A stretch of 64,000 nucleotides of DNA, from the NCBI RefSeq assembly GCF_030658505.1, contig NZ_JAUTXR010000124.1, positions 1-64,000 on the forward strand, read 5' to 3'. Positions within the stretch are counted from its first letter, which is position 1. Each line of letters starts with the position of its first letter. Under the pieces are notes generated by a model. The model made no database searches, was not told the origin of the DNA, and worked only from the letters and a program-made list of their open reading frames with translations. Source of the DNA: Stenotrophomonas raiganjensis (SeqCode). GTDB taxonomy: Bacteria; Pseudomonadota; Gammaproteobacteria; Xanthomonadales; Xanthomonadaceae. Below are positions 59,581-64,000 of the stretch, one piece after another. A program made the translations under genes and the position numbers.

Positions 59581-62355
59581 ATGAGCAGATTAGTCCTGAT
59601 CGACGGGTCCAGTTACCTGTACCGCGCGTTCCACGCGCTGCCGCCCCTGTCCAATGCACAGGGCGAACCCACCGGCGCGCTGTTCGGCGTGGTCAACATG
59701 CTGCGCTCGACGCTGAAGGAGCGCCCGGCCTACGTGGCGTTCGTGGTCGATGCGCCCGGCAAGACCTTCCGCGACGACCTGTACGAGCAGTACAAGGCCA
59801 ACCGCCCGCCGATGCCCGATGAGCTGCGCAGCCAGGTCGAGCCGATGTGCCGCATCGTTGAAGCGCTGGGCATCAGCATCCTGCGCATTCCCGGCGTGGA
59901 GGCCGACGATGTGATCGGTACGCTGGCGCTGCAGGGCCTGGCGCAGGACCTGAAGGTGACCATTTCCACCGGCGACAAGGACTTCGCCCAGCTGGTGCGC
60001 CCGGGCATCGAACTGGTCAACACCATGACCGGCAGCCGCATGGATTCGGATGCGGCGGTGATGGACAAGTTCGGCGTGCGCGCCGACCAGATCATCGACC
60101 TGCTGGCGCTGATGGGCGACACCGTCGACAACGTGCCGGGCGTGGAGAAATGCGGGCCGAAGACCGCCGCCAAGTGGCTGGCCGAGTACCAGCACCTGGA
60201 CGGCGTGATGGCAGCCGCGCCGACCATGAAGGGCAAGATCGGCGAGAACCTGCGTGCCGCGCTGGAGCGTCTGCCGCTGAACCGCGAGCTGGTGACCATC
60301 CGCACCGACGTGGAGCTGGACGCCAGCCCGACCACGCTTGCCCTGCGTGAGCAGGACGTACCGGTGCTGACCGAGCTGTACACGCGCTATGGCTTCACCC
60401 AGGCGCTGAAGGAGCTGGGTGCACCGCTGCCGGCGCCGACGGCCGCCAGCGAAGCTACCCCGAGCCTGCGCGGCACCGCCGCCGGCTTCGCCCGTGGCAG
60501 CGCCGAGGCCCCCGCTGCTGGCACGCTGGATCCGGCGCTGGCCGCGCCAGGTGAATACGAGACTGTGCTGACCAGCGGGCAGCTGCAGGCCTGGGTCGAG
60601 CGCCTGCAGCAGGCCGACCTGATCAGCTTCGATACCGAAACCGATGCGCTGGATGCGATGCGCGCGCGCCTGGTCGGCGTCAGCCTGGCGGTCGAGCCGG
60701 GCAAGGCCGCCTACATTCCGGTCGGCCACGATTACCCGGGTGCGCCGGCGCAGCTGCCGATGCAGCAGGTGCTGGATGCGCTGCGTCCGGTGCTGCAGGA
60801 CCCGGCAAAGAAGAAGCTGGGCCAGCATGGCAAGTACGACCTGCATGTGTTGCGCCGCCACGGCGTGGAGGTGCAGGGCTACCACGACGACACCATGCTC
60901 GAGAGCTTCGTGCTCAACTCCACCGCCACCCGCCACGACATGGATTCGCTGGCCCTGCGTTACCTGGGCTACAGCACCATCAAGTTCGAGGACGTGGCCG
61001 GCAAGGGCGCCAAGCAGATTCCGTTCTCGCAGGTGGGCATCGACGAAGCCAGCCGCTATGCGGCCGAGGACGCCGACGTCACCCTGCGCCTGCACCACGC
61101 GTTGCAGCCACAGCTGCTGGCCGAACCAGCGCTGGACAGCGTGTACCGCGACATCGAGATGCCGCTGGTGCCGGTGCTGACCACGATCGAAGCCAATGGT
61201 GTGCGGATCGACACCGACGAACTGCGCCGGCAGAGCCAGGACCTGTCCTCGCGCATGCTGGCCGCGCAGCAGAAGGCCACCGAGCTGGCCGGCCGCAGCT
61301 TCAACCTGGATTCGCCCAAGCAGCTGCAGGCGGTGCTGTTCGACGAGCTGAAGCTGCCGGCGGTGGTGAAGACCCCCAAGGGCCAGCCCAGCACCAATGA
61401 AGAGGCGCTGGAGGCGATTGCCGACCAGCACGAGCTGCCGCAAGTGATCCTGGATTACCGGGGCCTGGCCAAGCTGCGCAGCACCTACACCGACAAGCTG
61501 CCGGAGATGGTCAACCCGGACACCGGCCGGGTGCATACCAGCTACCACCAGTCCGGTGCTGCCACCGGCCGCCTGTCCTCCTCGGACCCGAACCTGCAGA
61601 ACATTCCGATCCGCACCGAGGACGGCCGCCGCATCCGCCGTGCGTTCATCGCCCCGGAGGGCTTCCAGCTGCTGGCGGCCGACTATTCGCAGATCGAGCT
61701 GCGGATCATGGCGCATCTGTCCGAGGACCCGGGCCTGGTGCGTGCCTTCGAACAGGGCGCCGACGTGCACCGTGCCACCGCTGCCGAGGTGTTCGGGCGC
61801 ACGCTGGAGGAAGTGACCCCGAACGAGCGCCGCGCTGCCAAGGCGATCAACTTCGGCCTGATGTACGGCATGAGCGCCTTCGGCCTGGCCCGTAACCTGG
61901 GCATCGACCGTGGCCAGGCGCAGGACTACGTGGCGCTGTACTTCAGCCGCTACCCGGGCGTGCGCGACTTCATGGAGCGGATGCGCCAGCAGGCCCGCGA
62001 CCAGGGCTACGTGGAAACCCTGTTCGGCCGCCGCCTGTACCTGAACGACATTCATGCCCGCAACCAGGGCTTGCGGGCCGGTGCCGAGCGCGCCGCGATC
62101 AACGCGCCGATGCAGGGCACCGCCGCCGATATCATCAAGCGCGCGATGGTGGATGTGGACCAGTGGCTGCGCGACAGTGGGGCACCGGCACGGATGATCC
62201 TGCAGGTGCACGATGAACTGGTGTTCGAAACCGAAAGCAGCTTCGTTGAAGACTTGCGTTTTCAGGTGGTCGAGCGTATGTCGCAAGCGGCCAAACTGCG
62301 GGTGCCGCTGGTGGTCGATACCGGTGTCGGTAACAACTGGGACGAAGCCCACTGA
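59581..62355 (+). CDS. polA: DNA polymerase I
   Basis: 924 residues, all three domains. 5'-3' exonuclease (1-290) with LIDGSSYLYRAFHAL, GVEADDVIGTLA and GVEKCGPKTAAKWL. Proofreading 3'-5' exonuclease (about 335-520) with SFDTETDAL (Asp351, Glu353), so proofreading looks active. Polymerase domain with motif A AADYSQIELR (Asp701), motif B RRAAKAINFGLMYGMS and motif C QVHDELVFE (Asp878). Removes RNA primers and fills gaps. It appears leaderless (-10 box six bases before the ATG). The sX13-like sRNA follows its stop by about 140 bases. Confidence 0.97.
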   Translation: MSRLVLIDGSSYLYRAFHALPPLSNAQGEPTGALFGVVNMLRSTLKERPAYVAFVVDAPGKTFRDDLYEQYKANRPPMPDELRSQVEPMCRIVEALGISILRIPGVEADDVIGTLALQGLAQDLKVTISTGDKDFAQLVRPGIELVNTMTGSRMDSDAAVMDKFGVRADQIIDLLALMGDTVDNVPGVEKCGPKTAAKWLAEYQHLDGVMAAAPTMKGKIGENLRAALERLPLNRELVTIRTDVELDASPTTLALREQDVPVLTELYTRYGFTQALKELGAPLPAPTAASEATPSLRGTAAGFARGSAEAPAAGTLDPALAAPGEYETVLTSGQLQAWVERLQQADLISFDTETDALDAMRARLVGVSLAVEPGKAAYIPVGHDYPGAPAQLPMQQVLDALRPVLQDPAKKKLGQHGKYDLHVLRRHGVEVQGYHDDTMLESFVLNSTATRHDMDSLALRYLGYSTIKFEDVAGKGAKQIPFSQVGIDEASRYAAEDADVTLRLHHALQPQLLAEPALDSVYRDIEMPLVPVLTTIEANGVRIDTDELRRQSQDLSSRMLAAQQKATELAGRSFNLDSPKQLQAVLFDELKLPAVVKTPKGQPSTNEEALEAIADQHELPQVILDYRGLAKLRSTYTDKLPEMVNPDTGRVHTSYHQSGAATGRLSSSDPNLQNIPIRTEDGRRIRRAFIAPEGFQLLAADYSQIELRIMAHLSEDPGLVRAFEQGADVHRATAAEVFGRTLEEVTPNERRAAKAINFGLMYGMSAFGLARNLGIDRGQAQDYVALYFSRYPGVRDFMERMRQQARDQGYVETLFGRRLYLNDIHARNQGLRAGAERAAINAPMQGTAADIIKRAMVDVDQWLRDSGAPARMILQVHDELVFETESSFVEDLRFQVVERMSQAAKLRVPLVVDTGVGNNWDEAH

Positions 62356-62486
62356 GTGCATTTCAGGCCGAAAGCGACGTGAATTCGTTCATTCGTCGGA
62401 GCTTTCTGACTCGATCATGAATGTTGCCCTGATGGAAGTTCATTAAATTGGGCCCCTTCACGAACCGTTAGTGTTCGGAGTGCTTC

Positions 62487-62492
62487 TATAAC
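62487..62492 (+). promoter_or_regulatory. -10 box TATAAC of the sRNA gene
   Basis: TATAAC six bases before the predicted 5' end at 62498. A convincing -35 was not found. Confidence 0.45.
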
Positions 62493-62497
62493 TCTCG

Positions 62498-62618
62498 ACA
62501 GGCGCAACGCCTGTTGTGGATCTCTCCCATCCCCTGGAGCAGATCTCGGAACGGGGACTCCTCCCCAAGTGCCCGTTCCCCGGCCCCGTTGACCTCCCCC
62601 TGGTCAGCGGGGCTTTTT
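62498..62618 (+). ncRNA. sX13: sX13-like small RNA with C-rich loops
   Basis: About 120 bases. Hairpin 1 ACAGGCG-CAA-CGCCTGT (62498-62514). An open CTCTCCCATCCCC stretch. Hairpin 2 GGAACGGG/CCCGTTCC (62548-62579) with inner ACT/AGT and a CCTCCCCA loop. Hairpin 3 is a perfect 12-bp stem (62583-62594 with 62602-62613, one G-U) with loop TCCCCCT, followed by TTTTTATTT as terminator. Position after polA, length and C-rich single-stranded loops fit sX13 of Xanthomonas, a regulator of virulence genes whose loops pair with G-rich ribosome sites. E. coli Spot 42 lies at the same place but looks unlike this. Identification is by structure and context. Confidence 0.75.
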
Positions 62619-62683
62619 ATTTGTGCCGTTGCCAGACGCCGTGGCCTGCGCCACGCTGGGCCACCGATCCGCAGGGGAAGACA

Positions 62684-63163
62684 ATGCCCGACCTGTTCGC
62701 ACTGGCGATGCCGTGGTGGGAGTTCATCCTGCGCGCGGTGGTGGTCTATGTCGTGGTGCTGGGCATGGTCCGCCTCGGCGGAAAACGCGCGCTGGGCCAG
62801 ATCACGCCGTTCGACGTGCTGTTGATCGTGCTGCTGGGCAATGCGGTGCAGAACGCGCTGCTGGGCACGGACACTTCGCTGGGTGGAGGCCTGCTGCTGG
62901 CCGCCACCCTCATCCTGCTCAACTACGGGGTGGGCTGGCTGACCACCCGGAATCGCCGTATGGAGCGGATGATCGAAGGAGAACCCACCGTGATCGCGCG
63001 CGATGGCCGGCTTTTGGAGGGTGTTCTCCGCCGCGAACTGATCAGTCGCGCTGATTTCGACGCCGCGCTGCGCCAGCAGGGCGGGCTGCAGATCGAAGAC
63101 GTGCAGATCGCCCTGCTGGAGACGACCGGACACATCACCATCATTCCGCGGAAGAGCACCTGA
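62684..63163 (+). CDS. DUF421 (YetF-like) membrane protein
   Basis: 159 residues. Three N-terminal membrane segments (FILRAVVVYVVVLGMVRLGG; VLLIVLLGNAVQNALLG; LLLAATLILLNYGVGWL) with the family motif GGKRALGQITPFDVLLIVLLG. A cytoplasmic tail follows with EGEPTVIARDGRLL and LRRELISRADFDAALRQQG. Function of DUF421 is unknown. The start at 62684 has AGGGGAAG upstream; the longer frame runs into the sRNA gene. Confidence 0.85.
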   Translation: MPDLFALAMPWWEFILRAVVVYVVVLGMVRLGGKRALGQITPFDVLLIVLLGNAVQNALLGTDTSLGGGLLLAATLILLNYGVGWLTTRNRRMERMIEGEPTVIARDGRLLEGVLRRELISRADFDAALRQQGGLQIEDVQIALLETTGHITIIPRKST

Positions 63164-63167
63164 TCGT

Positions 63168-63196
63168 GTAGCGCCGAGCATGGGCTCGGCGCTGCA
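63168..63196. repeat. SMAG-like single hairpin
   Basis: GTAGCGCCGAGC-ATG-GGCTCGGCGCTGCAC: one GTAG-ended hairpin between the convergent DUF421 and cysteine-rich genes. Confidence 0.7.
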
Positions 63197-63205
63197 CGGC
63201 ATCAT

Positions 63206-64000
63206 TCATGGTGTGCAGCGGGTAGTGCCGGCCGCCGGTCTGCGCTCGTAGTAGGCGAAACGGTTGCCGCTGTCGATGCCGACCAGGTTGCCGTTCTGCA
63301 GCAGCTGCAGCACGAAGTCGCTGCCGATATCGCGATGGATGAGGATGCGGCCGTCGCGCAGGCTCGCCCGCAGTGGCTGTTCGCGGCCACCGGCCTCAAC
63401 CACACCCCCCTCGAGGAAGCGCAGCTGCGACAACACGCTGCGCTCGGCTTCAAAGCTGCCACAGGGCAGTGCGGTGGCCGGTACCGGCGTGAGCGCGGAG
63501 GTGGAGGCGCTGGCGAGAACGGCAAGGTCCTTGGCCGGACCGCAGGCCGGGGCATCGGCGCGCTGGGCACAGGATCGCTGCAGCGCATCGCGGGCCTGCT
63601 GCAGGCGGCCACTGCTCCACAAGATTTCAGCGGTGTCGGCGCAGAACGTTTCGCCCTGCTGCACGCGGCAAAGGTCGATCAGTTCATCAAGCTGCGCGGG
63701 TGGCAGGGGCGCATCCACGGAATGCTGCAGGCCGAGCAGGGCCTTGCCCATCATTGCCGAGGCAATCTCCTTGGCTGCCGTCAAGCAACCCTCGGCGTCG
63801 AACGACGGCAGCTCCTTCTTGCAGATCTCGGGAATCGGCGGTTCCTCCGTTTTGGGCGCGGCGTCCTTGGCCTGCTGCTGGTAGGTCTCCAGCAGACGCA
63901 TGCAGGCTGCGCCCACGCCTTCAACGCACCACGCATGAAGCTTCTGGGGAGCGGCCTCCGGCAGCGCTTCCAGGCAGTCGGAGGTGTTCATCACGCAACC
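63206..64000 (-). CDS. Cysteine-rich protein of unknown function, N-terminus outside the window
   Basis: At least 264 residues; the frame is open to the window edge, and nothing like a ribosome site lies before the ATG at 63991, so the true start is probably beyond 64000. Regularly spaced cysteines in short helical units (DCLEALPEAAPQKLHAWCVE; ACMRLLETY; CKKELPSFDAEGCL; LCRVQQGETFCADTAE) resemble Sel1/TPR-like disulfide repeats, which suggests the periplasm. The C-terminal part (RFLEGGVVEAGG ... FVLQLLQNGNLVGIDSG) looks like a beta domain. Family not recognised. Confidence 0.65.
   Translation of the reverse strand, partial: GCVMNTSDCLEALPEAAPQKLHAWCVEGVGAACMRLLETYQQQAKDAAPKTEEPPIPEICKKELPSFDAEGCLTAAKEIASAMMGKALLGLQHSVDAPLPPAQLDELIDLCRVQQGETFCADTAEILWSSGRLQQARDALQRSCAQRADAPACGPAKDLAVLASASTSALTPVPATALPCGSFEAERSVLSQLRFLEGGVVEAGGREQPLRASLRDGRILIHRDIGSDFVLQLLQNGNLVGIDSGNRFAYYERRPAAGTTRCTP

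Noticed and set aside
62498..62618. Spot 42 (spf) sRNA
   Set aside because: Same place after polA as in E. coli, but the C-rich loops and stems do not resemble Spot 42.
1..64000. CRISPR arrays, tRNA or rRNA genes, insertion sequences
   Set aside because: No regularly spaced repeat-spacer series, no tRNA cloverleaf or rRNA sequence, and no transposase frame was recognised.

Overview
The window is GC-rich DNA (roughly two thirds G+C by eye) from a member of the Xanthomonadaceae, most probably Stenotrophomonas of the maltophilia complex. Three things point there: several short hairpin repeats with a GTAG end and a GAGCCGAGC stem, which are the SMAG elements of S. maltophilia; a small RNA with C-rich loops directly after polA that matches the Xanthomonadaceae sRNA sX13 in place and shape; and several genes whose -10 box lies exactly six bases before the ATG, a leaderless arrangement common in xanthomonads. 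The genus call is inference from these signs.

Layout. 1-6500: the end of a DUF885 protein that has no stop where one is expected, then a convergent czcI-czcC-czcB-czcA heavy-metal RND efflux operon on the minus strand. 6700-10000: a Rid-family gene divergent from a LysR regulator with a clear shared operator, a DEDDh exonuclease and a UGT-like glycosyltransferase. 10000-17900: rpmB-rpmG, a small ORF behind a strongly structured leader, a cardiolipin synthase, a FAD/NAD(P) protein, uvrD, an unknown gene and a universal stress protein, with SMAG repeats in the gaps.

17950-59110 is a type VI secretion (T6SS) locus of about 41 kb. It holds tssB, C, hcp, tagJ, tssE, F, G, clpV, a low-GC orphan gene, a PAAR protein, an ECF sigma factor with a transmembrane Ser/Thr kinase (matching the EcfK-PknS pair that controls T6SS in Xanthomonas citri), vgrG, a small T6SS-linked gene, tagH (FHA), tssK, L, M, tagF, pppA, ppkA, a small membrane protein, a two-partner secretion pair (TpsB transporter and a 2511-residue TpsA exoprotein) and finally tssA. 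Twelve of the thirteen core genes are present; no tssJ was seen. A divergent short AraC-type regulator faces tssB. A 16-bp motif starting TGAGACGAA occurs four times on the plus strand, each time before a T6SS transcription unit (tssB, ecfK, vgrG, tssK), and I saw no other plus-strand copy. It is the best candidate here for an undescribed regulatory signal of the sigma/kinase pair.

59110-64000: a hairpin repeat between convergent genes, a DUF2782 lipoprotein, polA with the sX13-like sRNA behind it, a DUF421 membrane protein, and a cysteine-rich gene cut by the window edge.

The T6SS genes form one working set: sheath, baseplate, spike and membrane complex, with threonine phosphorylation control after translation (PpkA, PppA, TagH, TagF) and probably sigma-factor control of transcription.
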